Notes: a model not told the origin generated them from the letters alone. A stretch of DNA of 64,000 nt from G963677325 sp963810555 (GCA_963810555.1 CAWENX010000024.1:1-64000); one strand, 5' to 3'. Numbered from the stretch's first letter, positions 27,123-37,006 are shown. Made by a program: numbers and translations.

Positions 27123-28373
27123 ATGAACCTAATCTTTAAATTAAACCTTTGCCTGGTTTTATTATTTTTCATCACCGGATTAAAAGGACAGGCCGATTTC
27201 AGGCCAGGGTACGTAATTACGGACCAGAATGATTCTTTATCCGGACTGATTGATTACAGGGTTGCTGTAAAGAATGAAAATAAATGTGAATTCAGAAAGC
27301 AAGCAAGATCAGAAACACAGGTGTTTTTGCCTGCCGATATAAAACGTTTCCGTTTTACAGAAGGAAAATACTTCATCTCAAAGGAAGTTCCTGTGAATGG
27401 TGAGAAGGTAGCATTGTTTTTGGAATTTCTGGTAGACGGCACTGTCGATTTGTATTCTTTCAATAACGGAGTTAATCCTCGTTTTTTTATCCAGAAATCC
27501 GGAGGTGAAATATTTGAACTTCTTGTCGGGAAAGAAAGTGTAAAAGGTGGATCTTCAACAATTTCACGGGAAACATATGAATACATGAACACGCTTAAAT
27601 CTGTTATGAATGACAGCCCACAGTTTTTCCCTGCAATCGATAAAACGGCCTTCGATACCCAATCCCTTATGATGCTTGTAAAGAGGTACGACAATTATGT
27701 CAGCAGCAGAAAAGCGGTCTTTTATGAAAAACAGCCACCGGATGTAAAACTCCGGGTAGCGCCGTTCTATTCATTTAACAGTTCATTGCTTGAATTCAAT
27801 CAGAGCCCCATTTACGGGGCAATTGATTTTCAAAGGTCAAATTATTCATCATTTGGACTGCTCTTGGACGCTTCATTGCCAAAATCAAACAATTTTTTGT
27901 CATTCCAGTTTTCAGCGGAACTTGGGAAGAATAATTTTTACGGAAACGGGATTAATCCGATCAATCCTTTAATCTTTGAGGAAGTTTATTTTCAAACTGT
28001 AAACCTGAAAGGTAAATTGGGCATAAAATTCACTTATCCCAAAGGGATTTTCAGGCCGAATTTATTAATCGGAGGAGATATGATTTATTTGCTCAAAAGG
28101 GACGGCAGAAGAGTTGAAGATATTACACAGGGTTCGACAATAGTCATAAATGAAAAGAATGAAAATATCATGGCAAAAAATCAATATGGTTATGATATAG
28201 AACTGGGAGTTGATTGCCATCTTTCCTCTCCGGTAATTCCTTTTCTAAGTATTGGATTTTCAAGTTTAACGGGCAACAATAAAGATCAGGAAGCACGTTT
28301 GCTGGTCAATGGAGACAAACCTTTAACCACAATTTTTAAAACATTCAATATCAATGCGGGCATATATTTCTGA
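27123..28373 (+). CDS. Unassigned outer-membrane-type protein (cassette 1)
   Basis: A 416-residue exported protein with a signal peptide ending near GLKGQA. The N-terminal ~120 residues are beta-rich (GYVITDQNDSLSGLIDYR, KRFRFTEGKYFISKEV, LFLEFLVDGTVDLYSF). The C-terminal ~200 residues have alternating strands, repeated NN/Y turns and a terminal aromatic (NINAGIYF), as in PorT-like outer-membrane barrels of Bacteroidota. I recognise no named family. It is a paralogue of 29126-30358, and each copy is followed by a single-domain lipoprotein, which suggests that the pair works together at the outer membrane. Function unknown. Confidence 0.7.
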   Translation: MNLIFKLNLCLVLLFFITGLKGQADFRPGYVITDQNDSLSGLIDYRVAVKNENKCEFRKQARSETQVFLPADIKRFRFTEGKYFISKEVPVNGEKVALFLEFLVDGTVDLYSFNNGVNPRFFIQKSGGEIFELLVGKESVKGGSSTISRETYEYMNTLKSVMNDSPQFFPAIDKTAFDTQSLMMLVKRYDNYVSSRKAVFYEKQPPDVKLRVAPFYSFNSSLLEFNQSPIYGAIDFQRSNYSSFGLLLDASLPKSNNFLSFQFSAELGKNNFYGNGINPINPLIFEEVYFQTVNLKGKLGIKFTYPKGIFRPNLLIGGDMIYLLKRDGRRVEDITQGSTIVINEKNENIMAKNQYGYDIELGVDCHLSSPVIPFLSIGFSSLTGNNKDQEARLLVNGDKPLTTIFKTFNINAGIYF

Positions 28374-28405
28374 TCACGAATTATAAATTAAAAGAAAGAG
28401 ATAAA

Positions 28406-28843
28406 ATGTCAATAAATTATAATAAAAGATCGCGGTTTTTATCGGGAAATAAATGGTGTATAAATATGTTTTTGTTTATAACCTTTTTGTTGATTATTCC
28501 TTCAGCTTGCGAGAAAGAGGATGATGTTGCCACAAGGGATTATCCAAGGTTGATAACACTTGGCGTTTCGGAGATTAGTCAAACCGGAGCAAAATTCAAT
28601 GCTGAGATCATTTCAGGAAATCCTGCTGAAATAATCGGGTATGGATTTACATGGTCCGATATCGTCGACTCCCCAAAACTCGAAAACAATGCAAATATTG
28701 ATATTACAGGATCAGTCAGTGACAATAAATTCAGCGCTGATGTTCAGACTTTAGAAAGCAATAAGGTTTATTATTTAAGATCTTTTATCAAAACAAATGA
28801 CCTTTTAATATACGGGAGAGTAGTTTCCTTTAAAACTTTATGA
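28406..28843 (+). CDS. Single Ig/FN3-like domain lipoprotein (cassette 1)
   Basis: A 145-residue protein with a hydrophobic N-terminal helix and a lipobox ending IIPSAC, then one beta-sandwich repeat: LGVSEISQTGAKFNAEII, GYGFTWSDI, and VYYLRSFIKTNDLLIYGRVV. The YYLRSF..YG pattern is the one seen in FN3-like repeats of many Bacteroidota surface proteins, here as a single unit. It is 32 bp after the barrel-like gene and is paired with it again in the second cassette, so a barrel-bound lipoprotein is a reasonable guess. Confidence 0.65.
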   Translation: MSINYNKRSRFLSGNKWCINMFLFITFLLIIPSACEKEDDVATRDYPRLITLGVSEISQTGAKFNAEIISGNPAEIIGYGFTWSDIVDSPKLENNANIDITGSVSDNKFSADVQTLESNKVYYLRSFIKTNDLLIYGRVVSFKTL

Positions 28844-29032
28844 ATACACCTTAATCCGAATCCCCCGGAATTGCCGGATTTCTGTATTTAAAAATCAGGT
28901 TTTGTCTTATCTGACATATATGAATTAAGTTAATGATATATAGAACAAGCACTTAATAACCCCCACTATTTCAATTAATAACTAAATAGGTTTAAGATTT
29001 TAACAAAATAATTTTAAAAATATTCTTAAATA

Positions 29033-29064
29033 TTTGTTATTAAAAAAGACTTTTACTAAGTTTG
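29033..29064 (+). promoter_or_regulatory. -33/-7 promoter for cassette 2
   Basis: TTTG at 29033-29036 and TAAGTTTG at 29057-29064 are 20 bp apart, matching the Bacteroidota TTTG / TAnnTTTG consensus with correct spacing. The ATG is 62 bp downstream. The rest of 28844-29032 has no gene. Confidence 0.55.
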
Positions 29065-29125
29065 TTTTCAAATAGAAATCCAGATTCTGTTTGAGAATAA
29101 CTAACAAAACAAAATATTTAGACCT

Positions 29126-30358
29126 ATGAAGCAAATTGCAGCACCATTCTTTTGCCTTATTTTTCTTCTATGCTTTACTGAATTAAAGAGCCAGACAGAT
29201 TTCCGTCCCGGATATGTGATCACGAATGAAAATGATACTCTTCACGGATATATTGATTACAGAGGATCTGCAAGAAATGCCAAAAAATGCGATTTCAAAA
29301 AAGATGAACAATCCGAAACAAAAGAATTTAATCCCGGTGAAATCAAAGGTTACCGGTTTATAGACAGCAAGTATTATATTTCGAAAGAGGCAGGAAAAGG
29401 ATATTTTCTTTTCCTTGAATTCCTGGTAAACGGGATGGCCGATTTGTACTATTATTTTGATGGTGAAAATTCACATTATTTTATTGAAAAGTCGGACGGA
29501 CAAATGTTTGAGCTCTCAAATGACCAGGAGCAATTTTCTGCCAATGGGCATCAATATGTGCGTGAATCAAAATCCTATATTGGTTATCTGAAATATGCTT
29601 TTTCAGACTGTCCCCAGATTCTGGCAAAAATCGATAATACAGAGTTTGGGATGAAACCTTTGGTGAATCTTACAAAGAAATACCATGATTATATGTGTAA
29701 CGGAGAGAAATGTATTATTTATGAAAAGAAAGTGCCTGCCATGAGGTTTAAACTGCTTCCTTTTATATCCGTGAATTTCTCATCATTAAACTTTAATGGT
29801 TTGGCAGCTTACCTTGCGGCCTATCAGAATATGGACTTTGAAACATCTGTTTATCCTGCTTTAGGTGTTAAATTAAAAGTTTCTCTGCCCAGGGCAAGTG
29901 AAAAGCTGTCTTTACAATTTTCGGGAGAAGCCGGTAAAAGCTATTATCACGGAAGCGGGACTTTATCCAATGGCTCCGTTTTCGAAGAGGATCAGATCCG
30001 CCTCACTTCACTGAAAGCCAGAGGGGGAATCAAATACACGTATCCCAAGGGTAAGATCAGGCCGACAATCCTGGCCGGAGGAAATATTTTATATTTTATG
30101 CACAGAGACGTAAAAAGATACGAAAACAGTGTGGATGGATCAACGGTTTACACAAATATATTTTCTGATGACATCATTCCGAATAATTTACTTGGAGGAT
30201 ACAGTTTTGAAATTGGAGCAGATTATCATTCTTCATTAAAAATGGTTCCATTTCTAAACCTGGGTTTTGACCGTTCAGGTGCTGTTAAACTGGCAAGTCA
30301 GGGACATTATAAAATAATCTTTCAAACAATTCATATCGATGCAGGCATTAATTTCTAA
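29126..30358 (+). CDS. Unassigned outer-membrane-type protein (cassette 2)
   Basis: A 410-residue paralogue of the product of 27123-28373, colinear along its length: DFRPGYVITNENDTLHGYID, GYRFIDSKYYISKEAG, FLEFLVNGMADLYYYF, and in the barrel part GGIKYTYPKGKIRPTILAGG with the terminal strand HIDAGINF. The signal peptide ends around LKSQT. Sequence has clearly diverged, so the duplication is old. The stop overlaps the start of the following lipoprotein gene by 20 bp, closer coupling than in cassette 1. Confidence 0.7.
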   Translation: MKQIAAPFFCLIFLLCFTELKSQTDFRPGYVITNENDTLHGYIDYRGSARNAKKCDFKKDEQSETKEFNPGEIKGYRFIDSKYYISKEAGKGYFLFLEFLVNGMADLYYYFDGENSHYFIEKSDGQMFELSNDQEQFSANGHQYVRESKSYIGYLKYAFSDCPQILAKIDNTEFGMKPLVNLTKKYHDYMCNGEKCIIYEKKVPAMRFKLLPFISVNFSSLNFNGLAAYLAAYQNMDFETSVYPALGVKLKVSLPRASEKLSLQFSGEAGKSYYHGSGTLSNGSVFEEDQIRLTSLKARGGIKYTYPKGKIRPTILAGGNILYFMHRDVKRYENSVDGSTVYTNIFSDDIIPNNLLGGYSFEIGADYHSSLKMVPFLNLGFDRSGAVKLASQGHYKIIFQTIHIDAGINF

Positions 30359-30758
30359 TCTAATCACAACGGGAAAAAACAGAGCAATCACTTTGTTTCT
30401 GATCCTCTTATTACCTTTTATGATGGTGACGAATTGCAGTAAAGATAAGTTCGTTGCAAAAGAATATCCGAGGGTAATAACAATTTCTGCTGCCAGAATC
30501 AACGATTCGTCTGTTACATTTACAGGTGAACTCATTTCCGGCGATCTTTCGCAAATAACGGAATACGGATTTGTCTGGAGTGAATTTTCTCCTTCCCCTT
30601 ATCTGGAAACAGGAGAAAAAGTTACATTCACCGGATCGCCGGGAGGTAAACAATTCAGCGGCACTACACAGGATTTGGTAAAAGGTAAATCATTTTATCT
30701 CAGATGCTATGTAAAAACCGGTAGTTATCTTTCGTATGGAAATGTGTTGAACTATTAA
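30339..30758 (+). CDS. Single Ig/FN3-like domain lipoprotein (cassette 2)
   Basis: A 139-residue paralogue of 28406-28843. A hydrophobic segment leads to a lipobox MMVTNC, followed by EYPRVITISAARI, GYGFVWSE-like EYGFVWSEFS and a closing FYLRCYVKTGSYLSYGNVL. The ATG at 30339 overlaps the upstream gene's end. An internal ATG at the lipobox would remove the signal, so the longer start is preferred. Function unknown; the conserved pairing with the barrel-like protein is the best clue. Confidence 0.6.
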   Translation: MQALISNLITTGKNRAITLFLILLLPFMMVTNCSKDKFVAKEYPRVITISAARINDSSVTFTGELISGDLSQITEYGFVWSEFSPSPYLETGEKVTFTGSPGGKQFSGTTQDLVKGKSFYLRCYVKTGSYLSYGNVLNY

Positions 30759-30814
30759 ATAGGCAACAGGGAACAGTAATCAGTAGTCCGTAATCAGTGA
30801 AAAGTAATCATTTA
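30759..30814. repeat. heptad run after lipoprotein stop
   Basis: Eight 7-bp units start at the first base after the TAA at 30756-30758, including ACAGGGA, ACAGTAA, TCAGTAG and TCAGTGA. Confidence 0.6.
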
Positions 30815-30860
30815 TTTTCCCATTCTGATAGTTATCTATCCGATAACTAACGGATCGGGT

Positions 30861-31421
30861 TCATAATTCAAAATACCGATAGCAATCTGTTAAATGGTCA
30901 TTAACCATTCCTGTCGCCTGCATGTGGGAATAAATGATAGTGGGGCCGACAAAAGTAAAACCTCTCTTTTTCAAATCTTTTGAGATGAAACGTGAGATTT
31001 CTGTCTCTGAAGGAATCTCTTTCAAATTCCGGTAACTGTTGCGAATTGTTCTCCCGTCCGTAAAATTCCAGATGTACTGATCAAAGCTGCCTTTCTCTTC
31101 ACAAACTTTCAGAAATGCTTTAGCATTATTAACCGCAGCTTCTATTTTAAGCCTATTTCTTATCAGTCCCCGATTATTCATCAATTCTGCAATTTTATCT
31201 TTCCCAAAACCCGAAATCAGTAAAGGATCAAAGTTGAGAAATGCGTTCCTGTATTCATCGCGTTTGCGTAAAATTGTAAGCCAGCTCAATCCTGCCTGCA
31301 TACTTTCCAGTAAGAGAAACTCAAATATTTTCCGGTCATCATGTACAGGCACTCCCCATTCATTATCATGATAGCTGATATACAGGTCATTGCCAAGACA
31401 CCAATCACATCGTTTTAACAT
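30861..31421 (-). CDS. tag: DNA-3-methyladenine glycosylase I
   Basis: A 186-residue cytosolic protein of normal Tag length. The zinc-snap ligands are all present: Cys5 and His18 (SYHDNEWGVP) near the N-terminus, His176 and Cys180 (DHLTDC) near the C-terminus. ESMQAGLSWLTILRKRDEYR is the core family motif. The enzyme excises N3-methyladenine from alkylated DNA. It is transcribed alone, divergent from the TPR gene. Confidence 0.95.
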   Translation of the reverse strand: MLKRCDWCLGNDLYISYHDNEWGVPVHDDRKIFEFLLLESMQAGLSWLTILRKRDEYRNAFLNFDPLLISGFGKDKIAELMNNRGLIRNRLKIEAAVNNAKAFLKVCEEKGSFDQYIWNFTDGRTIRNSYRNLKEIPSETEISRFISKDLKKRGFTFVGPTIIYSHMQATGMVNDHLTDCYRYFEL

Positions 31422-31440
31422 ACATTAGGCTTTATTGTTA

Positions 31441-31448
31441 CAAAAATA
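31441..31448 (-). promoter_or_regulatory. -7 box (TATTTTTG) for tag
   Basis: TAnnTTTG match 20 bp upstream of the tag ATG, which would give a very short leader. Confidence 0.45.
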
Positions 31449-31482
31449 CATTTTGATTTAAAGGGAAAGGTCACTATTTTGT

Positions 31483-31490
31483 TATTTTTG
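31483..31490 (+). promoter_or_regulatory. -7 box (TATTTTTG) for TPR gene
   Basis: TAnnTTTG match 32 bp upstream of the ATG at 31522, back to back with the tag promoter in a 100-bp divergent gap. Confidence 0.45.
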
Positions 31491-31521
31491 TGTTCTTTTG
31501 AATTGGTCTATAATCTGACAC

Positions 31522-33556
31522 ATGAAGAGGATATTTATCTTACTGCTGATAACGGTCAATTCGTTGCCTTCCTGGTCTCAATTAAACATTGACCAGTACT
31601 TTTATATTGGCCGGAGCCGTATTTATTTCGGCAACTATGTCAGTGCCATCGAGAATTTAAATATCGTAATAAAACTAAGGCCGAATATGCCGGAACCTTA
31701 TTTTTACAGGGGGATGGCAAAACATTATATCGACGATTATCGGGGAGCAAAAAGTGATTATGATAAGGCTTTGGAAATCAAACCATTCTATCCGGAGGCT
31801 TACATGTACCGGGGAATGGCAAATTATGAACTGAAAAATTATAAGGAAGCTTTAAGCGATTACTCAAAAGCCCTTGAATATAAAGGTGATGATCAGGCAA
31901 TTTATAACAACAGGGGAATTACAAGGGTTGCCATGAAGGATCTTGACGGAGCTATTGAAGATTACAGTAAGGCAATAGAGCTTGATCCTCTGGCCACTAA
32001 TTCATGGCTGAACAGGAGTTCAGCCAAACAAATGAAAGGGGACCTGGATGGTGCCATTAAAGATTGTGATATGGCAATTAAAATCCGGCCTCATTTTGCC
32101 AGCGCTTACCTGATGAGGGGTATCGCCAGATTTGAAAAGGAAGATTTGGCCGGGGCATTAAAGGATTATGATATCTGTATCCGTCTGGACGGTAAAATGG
32201 CCCAGGCTTATGTAAACAGGGGAATTGTAAAGCATAAACTGGAAGATCCCCATGGTGCAATCAATCGATTATGATATGGCAATTAAACTGAATCCGGATA
32301 TAGCTGTAGCCTGGCTTAACAGAGGAATCGCAAAGCAGGCGCTCAATAATCCCGACGCAGAACAGGATTTTGCAACAGCCGAACAGCTTGATCCCAAATT
32401 TGCCCAGTTCAGGAAACGGTTCAAAGAAGAACAGGAAAAGGAAAGAGAAAGAATTATGTATGGTTTTGTTCTTCCTTCAACGAAGAAAGGTCAGAATAAG
32501 GGACAGAATAATCAGGGCAATCAGAATAACCCTGCAAACAATAACACAAACCAGCAGAATCAGGCCAATCAAAATGCAGCTAATACCAATCAAAACCAAC
32601 CCTCGCAAGCGACAGCTCAGGCAAATAATCCGCCCGGCTCGGTAAAGGATTCTACCGCTGAAGAAGCAGATAAAAAAGGCCCTGTCACTCCAAAACGTTC
32701 ACGAAGAAATATAATTGTTGATGAAACCGGACAGGTCAATGAGTCCGAAATTACAGACGGAATGGTTCAGAACCGAAATGTTAAGATTGCTTTACAACCG
32801 GAATTCACAATTTCCATTTTTCATAAGGATTCTGTGGATTATAAACGCCTTCAATACTACAGCATGGAAATCGATGCAATCAACCGTAAAAACAACAATA
32901 AGCCGTTTCTGCTGATTACAAATAAAGCCGATGAAAATGAAGCATCATCAAATCAGCAATACCAGGCTCATATCAGTGAACTGGATAAATCAATAAAAGA
33001 TAACAAAAAAAGTTCTTCATTATATTTTAACAGGGGAGTTTTCTTTGAACTGTTAAAGAACTACAATAAATCTATTGAGGATTACAACAAGTGTATAAGT
33101 ATTGACGGAATGAATATAATGGCTTATTTCGGAAGAGCAAATGCCCGCTTGAAAATGGTCGATTATATCCGCAAACCGGGAATTTTGCCTGAACCATCAG
33201 TATTGTACCTGGCAGGCAATAGAGCAGAAACTGATACCCTGAAACGGGAAGTGAAAATTCTTGATTATGAAGAAGTAATCAAAGACTATGAATCCATCCT
33301 TTATATGAACCCAAAATTTATTTTTGCCTGGTTTAATATGGCCAACACAAAAATCAGGAAAAAGGATTATTTCGGGGCCATCAATGATTATTCTAAAGCA
33401 ATAGAAATCGAACCCGACTATGCAGAAGCCTATTTTAACAGGGGACTCACGCGTGTTTATATGAATGACATTGAGGGCGGTTCTCTCGATTTGAGCAAAG
33501 CCGGCGAATTGGGTCTGATTGAAGCTTATAATGTTATAAAACGATATTGCAATTGA
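31522..33556 (+). pseudogene. Exported TPR protein with N/Q-rich linker, one frameshift
   Basis: Two frames (31522-32274 and 32252-33556) make one protein of about 678 residues. Removing the C at 32266 restores GAIN-DYDMAIKLNPD without a break. A signal peptide (FILLLITVNSLPSWS) is followed by about eight TPR units (YFYRGMAKHYIDDYRGAKSD type), then an Asn/Gln-rich linker of about 60 residues, a basic stretch (PKRSRRN), and at least three more TPRs to the end. TPR proteins are protein-binding scaffolds, and the secretion signal suggests the periplasm. A single extra base in otherwise perfect sequence is most easily an error. It is 4 bp upstream of rarA. Confidence 0.75.
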
Positions 33557-33560
33557 GAAG

Positions 33561-34832
33561 ATGTCAAACCAGCCATTAGCGGAGCGGTTAAGACCAAAAA
33601 ATCTCCAGGAATTTATCGGTCAGAAACATCTCGTCGGCGAGGGAGCTGTGTTACGAAAGATGATCGATTCGAATCATCTCTCCTCAATGATCTTTTGGGG
33701 ACCCCCCGGAGTCGGGAAGACAACTCTGGCAAAGATAATTGCTTCCACACTCAACCGGCCTTTTTATATTCTCAGCGCAATAAATTCAGGAGTTAAGGAC
33801 GTAAGGGATGTTATTGAAAAAGCAAAAAACAGCCGTTTTTTCACTGCTCCCAATCCAATTTTATTTATCGATGAAATTCATCGTTTTAGCAAATCACAGC
33901 AGGACTCTCTCCTTGGAGCAGTTGAGCAGGGTCTCGTCACACTCATCGGCGCTACCACAGAGAATCCCTCTTTTGAAGTAATCTCTCCCCTCCTCTCCCG
34001 CTGCCAGGTTTACATTCTCAATTCGTTGGAAAAAGAAGACCTGCTTATCCTTCTCGATCGTGCACTGACCACCGATTATGAAATCAGCCAAAGGAAAGTC
34101 GTGGTTAAAGAAGATGAAGCAATGCTTCGTTTCTCAGGAGGAGATGCCCGTAAATTATTAAACGTCCTCGAACTGGTATTGAATACAGAACCTTCTGAAG
34201 AAGTAATTATCACCAATGACCTTGTGATCAAAAGTCTGCAGGAAAATCTTGCCTTGTACGACAAAAAGGGCGAAATGCATTACGATATCATCTCGGCTTT
34301 CATCAAAAGCATCCGTGGCGGCGATCCCGATGCCGCTGTCTATTATCTTGCAAGAATGCTGGAAGGTGGTGAAGACATTAAATTTATTGCAAGGCGAATG
34401 TTGATCCTCTCCTCCGAAGATGTAGGGCTTGCCAATCCCAATGCCTTTCTTATGGCACAGAACACCTTCGATGCGGTTCACAAAATCGGTATGCCGGAAT
34501 CGCGGATCATACTTTCCGAATGTGCAATCTACCTTGCCACTTCTCCCAAAAGCAATTCAGCATACGAGGCCATAGATGCCGCAATAGCTGAAGTGAAAGA
34601 TTCAGGCGATCTTCCGGTCCCGCTTCATCTGCGCAATGCTCCTACAAAACTGATGAAGGACCTGGGTTATGCCAAAGATTACAAATATGCCCATGCTTAT
34701 GAGGGCAATTTTGTCGATCAGGATTTCCTTCCCGAAAAAATCAAAGACAAATCCTTTTACAAGCCACAAAACAACCCGACTGAAGAAAAAATACTGGAAA
34801 GGCTGAGGCACTGGTGGAAATCGAGATTCTGA
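33561..34832 (+). CDS. rarA: Replication-associated recombination protein A (AAA+ ATPase)
   Basis: The 423-residue protein has Walker A GPPGVGKT (residues 47-54), Walker B ILFIDEIHRF, sensor-1 IGATTENPSF and the C-terminal MgsA tetramerisation domain (RGGDPDAAVYYLARMLEGGE, LHLRNAPTKLMKDLGYAKDY). RarA/MgsA acts at stalled replication forks. The length and motif order are standard. It follows the TPR gene by four bases, so the two are probably co-transcribed, a common accident of layout rather than a functional link. Confidence 0.95.
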   Translation: MSNQPLAERLRPKNLQEFIGQKHLVGEGAVLRKMIDSNHLSSMIFWGPPGVGKTTLAKIIASTLNRPFYILSAINSGVKDVRDVIEKAKNSRFFTAPNPILFIDEIHRFSKSQQDSLLGAVEQGLVTLIGATTENPSFEVISPLLSRCQVYILNSLEKEDLLILLDRALTTDYEISQRKVVVKEDEAMLRFSGGDARKLLNVLELVLNTEPSEEVIITNDLVIKSLQENLALYDKKGEMHYDIISAFIKSIRGGDPDAAVYYLARMLEGGEDIKFIARRMLILSSEDVGLANPNAFLMAQNTFDAVHKIGMPESRIILSECAIYLATSPKSNSAYEAIDAAIAEVKDSGDLPVPLHLRNAPTKLMKDLGYAKDYKYAHAYEGNFVDQDFLPEKIKDKSFYKPQNNPTEEKILERLRHWWKSRF

Positions 34833-35134
34833 TGGATAAGCTTCTCTGCTTTAGCGATACGTCCGCTTTCAAAACCTGATGTCCGAAACATAATGATCGA
34901 TAACTATGAATGACTATTGACCAGCAGTTTGACATTCCCCAGTCTGTTGCCTCCGATTTGTTCATGTGACTAAAAATTGGCGATTACATTCTTCATATAT
35001 AAAAAATTTAGTTTTAATATCTATTATCTCACTGGCTGTCAGACATTTTAATCTCTATCTTCCCGAATAGAATTCTTTGAACTTTTCATCTTAAAATTTG
35101 TTAAAAGGTGATCAATTCCTTAAATTTTCTCGTT
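34833..35134. other. gap without recognised features
   Basis: About 300 bp of AT-rich DNA in which I see no gene, hairpin or repeat. Confidence 0.5.
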
Positions 35135-35617
35135 ATGAAAAAACGTTTCCTGTTCACGTTGATAATCCTTTTAATCGTGACTGTGTCGACAGTTAAGGCA
35201 CAGTTCAGCATTGGCCCCGGTGTTATTTATGGGACCAAAATCAAACAGCTCGGACTGACAGCTAATGTTGCGTATGATATGACCAAAAAGTGGGGATTAA
35301 TGGCCGATTATACTTATTACTTTCCAAAGAATTCACTCAACTGGTGGTCACTTGATTTTGATGCGAGGCACAATATTTGCTCCATGAATGACAAAAACAG
35401 TATTTATGCTCTCGCAGGATTGAATTTGTTGTATTATAAAGTACCAAACAGCAGTGATTACCTAGGTTCGCCCAACGTCAATTATACGGGCCTGAATATC
35501 GGTGCGGGTTGGAAGATTGCATTAAAGGAAAAAATAAATTTAATCCCTGAAGCGAGATTCACATTCGGCAATTTGGATTACCTCAGATTGGGTGTAAAAC
35601 TGATGTTCACTCTGTAA
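35135..35617 (+). CDS. Small outer-membrane beta-barrel protein
   Basis: The start is taken at the ATG at 35135 (MKKRFLFTLIILLIVTVSTV), a good signal peptide cleaved after VKA; an upstream GTG in frame is unlikely. The mature ~140 residues show eight alternating amphipathic strands (QLGLTANVAYDM, WGLMADYTYYFP, YTGLNIGAGWKIAL, YLRLGVKLMFTL) and end in an aromatic-Thr-Leu pattern, typical of eight-stranded OmpW/OmpA-type barrels. There is no partner gene nearby, and the function is unknown. Confidence 0.7.
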   Translation: MKKRFLFTLIILLIVTVSTVKAQFSIGPGVIYGTKIKQLGLTANVAYDMTKKWGLMADYTYYFPKNSLNWWSLDFDARHNICSMNDKNSIYALAGLNLLYYKVPNSSDYLGSPNVNYTGLNIGAGWKIALKEKINLIPEARFTFGNLDYLRLGVKLMFTL

Positions 35618-35824
35618 ATAACCGAAACTTAAATTGAAGTAGGGATGATATTTATACTTCCTTATACTTTTAGGTTTGTCTCATTTTTTTCTCCTGCTCC
35701 TTTTCAATTTTTTATTTGATTTTAACTGATCATTTAAAGATTGTAATTCAGATTGTTTTCTTAATTTTTTATCAATAAATTTGGTATACTAATGACATAA
35801 ACCGGAACCTTAAATATTAAATCT

Positions 35825-36913
35825 ATGGAAAACCCAAACCCTGAAACAATCAATAATTGGTACGAGAATCTTGCCGATGCACTGAACAGGCTTGCGAATT
35901 CTTTCCCAAGAACAAAATCGAACATAGAGATTGCTCTTCTGAAGAAGATTTTTTTACCGGAAGAGGCATTCCTGGCACGTTTGCTTTCGGATGAACCCGA
36001 ATCAGTAAGTGCCATTGCCCATAGAGCCGGACTTGGGGAGGCGGAAACAGCAAATCGTCTGAAGGCTATGCTGGAAAGGGGATTTGTAGGGGGCAATCCT
36101 GTCAAAGGAATATACAGATTATTGCCGTTTGTAGTGGGTATCTATGAAAATCAGCTTGAAAGGATGGATCACGAGATGGCACATCTCTTTGAAGAATATC
36201 TTGATCAGGGAGGTGCTGAAATAATGAGACCGCAACCTGCCATTCACAGAGTTGTGCCTGCCCGGAGTGCCGTAAAAACGGAGTGGATTCTTCCATACGA
36301 CAAGCTCCGTGAGATCATGATGTCATGCAACACTTTCAGGGTAAGGGATTGCATCTGCCGCCTGCAGCAAGACCTCGAAGGGACCCGGAAATGTTCTTTC
36401 CCGCTTCATGTTGAACTGATTTTTTATAAAGGGCCTGAGCCATCCGGTCCGCCGGTTCCTCCTTATGTTACCCGCGAAGAAGCATTACAGATACTTGACG
36501 AAACAGAAGAGACGGGTCTTGTTCATACCGTATGCAATGTCGCTGAGGGGATCATTTACGTTTGCAACTGTTGCGGATGCTGCTGTGGTATCTTAAGAGG
36601 GATAACTGAATTTGGCATCGAAAACTCTGTTGCGGCGGCTAATTATTACGCTGTCATTGATCCCGATAAATGCCAGTCCTGCGAAACTTGCATCACAAGG
36701 TGCCAGGTGAACGCTATTTATGTGAATGAGGAACAGATTTCGGTGATCGACAGGGCAAAATGTATAGGATGCGGATTATGCGTTACAGGATGCCAATATG
36801 ATGCAGCCAGGCTTGAAAAGAAACCTGAGAAAGAGATAGTTCATCCCCCTAAGGATTTTGCCACATGGGAGCATGAAAGGCTCATAAACAGGGGATTGAT
36901 TCAGAATAACTGA
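35825..36913 (+). CDS. Winged-helix/4Fe-4S dicluster protein
   Basis: The 362-residue protein starts with a winged-helix-like region (about 30-110: AHRAGLGEAETANRLKAMLE). A middle part has an unusual Cys pattern (RDCICR, CNCCGCCCGI near 240-250), and two ferredoxin motifs follow: CQSCETCITRC and CIGCGLCVTGC, each with the spacing for one 4Fe-4S cluster. Proteins with this cysteine-rich centre occur in anaerobes near corrinoid methyltransferase or reductive-activation genes. The next gene is a UroD-type methyltransferase, which supports such a setting, but no corrinoid protein is in the window and the electron partner is unknown. Confidence 0.75.
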   Translation: MENPNPETINNWYENLADALNRLANSFPRTKSNIEIALLKKIFLPEEAFLARLLSDEPESVSAIAHRAGLGEAETANRLKAMLERGFVGGNPVKGIYRLLPFVVGIYENQLERMDHEMAHLFEEYLDQGGAEIMRPQPAIHRVVPARSAVKTEWILPYDKLREIMMSCNTFRVRDCICRLQQDLEGTRKCSFPLHVELIFYKGPEPSGPPVPPYVTREEALQILDETEETGLVHTVCNVAEGIIYVCNCCGCCCGILRGITEFGIENSVAAANYYAVIDPDKCQSCETCITRCQVNAIYVNEEQISVIDRAKCIGCGLCVTGCQYDAARLEKKPEKEIVHPPKDFATWEHERLINRGLIQNN

Positions 36914-37006
36914 TTCCATTTAATTCCTTTTAGCTAAGAATATTTTTCATGAGTAATAAACCAGAAGATAATTTAATAATTCCCCCCTTGTATTTAATTA
37001 ATGACT
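36914..37006. other. start of a 413-bp repeat-bearing gap
   Basis: The gap between the Fe-S and UroD genes holds copy 3 of the TTAAGTCCGTA element and no gene. Its length makes a simple two-gene operon less certain. Confidence 0.4.
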
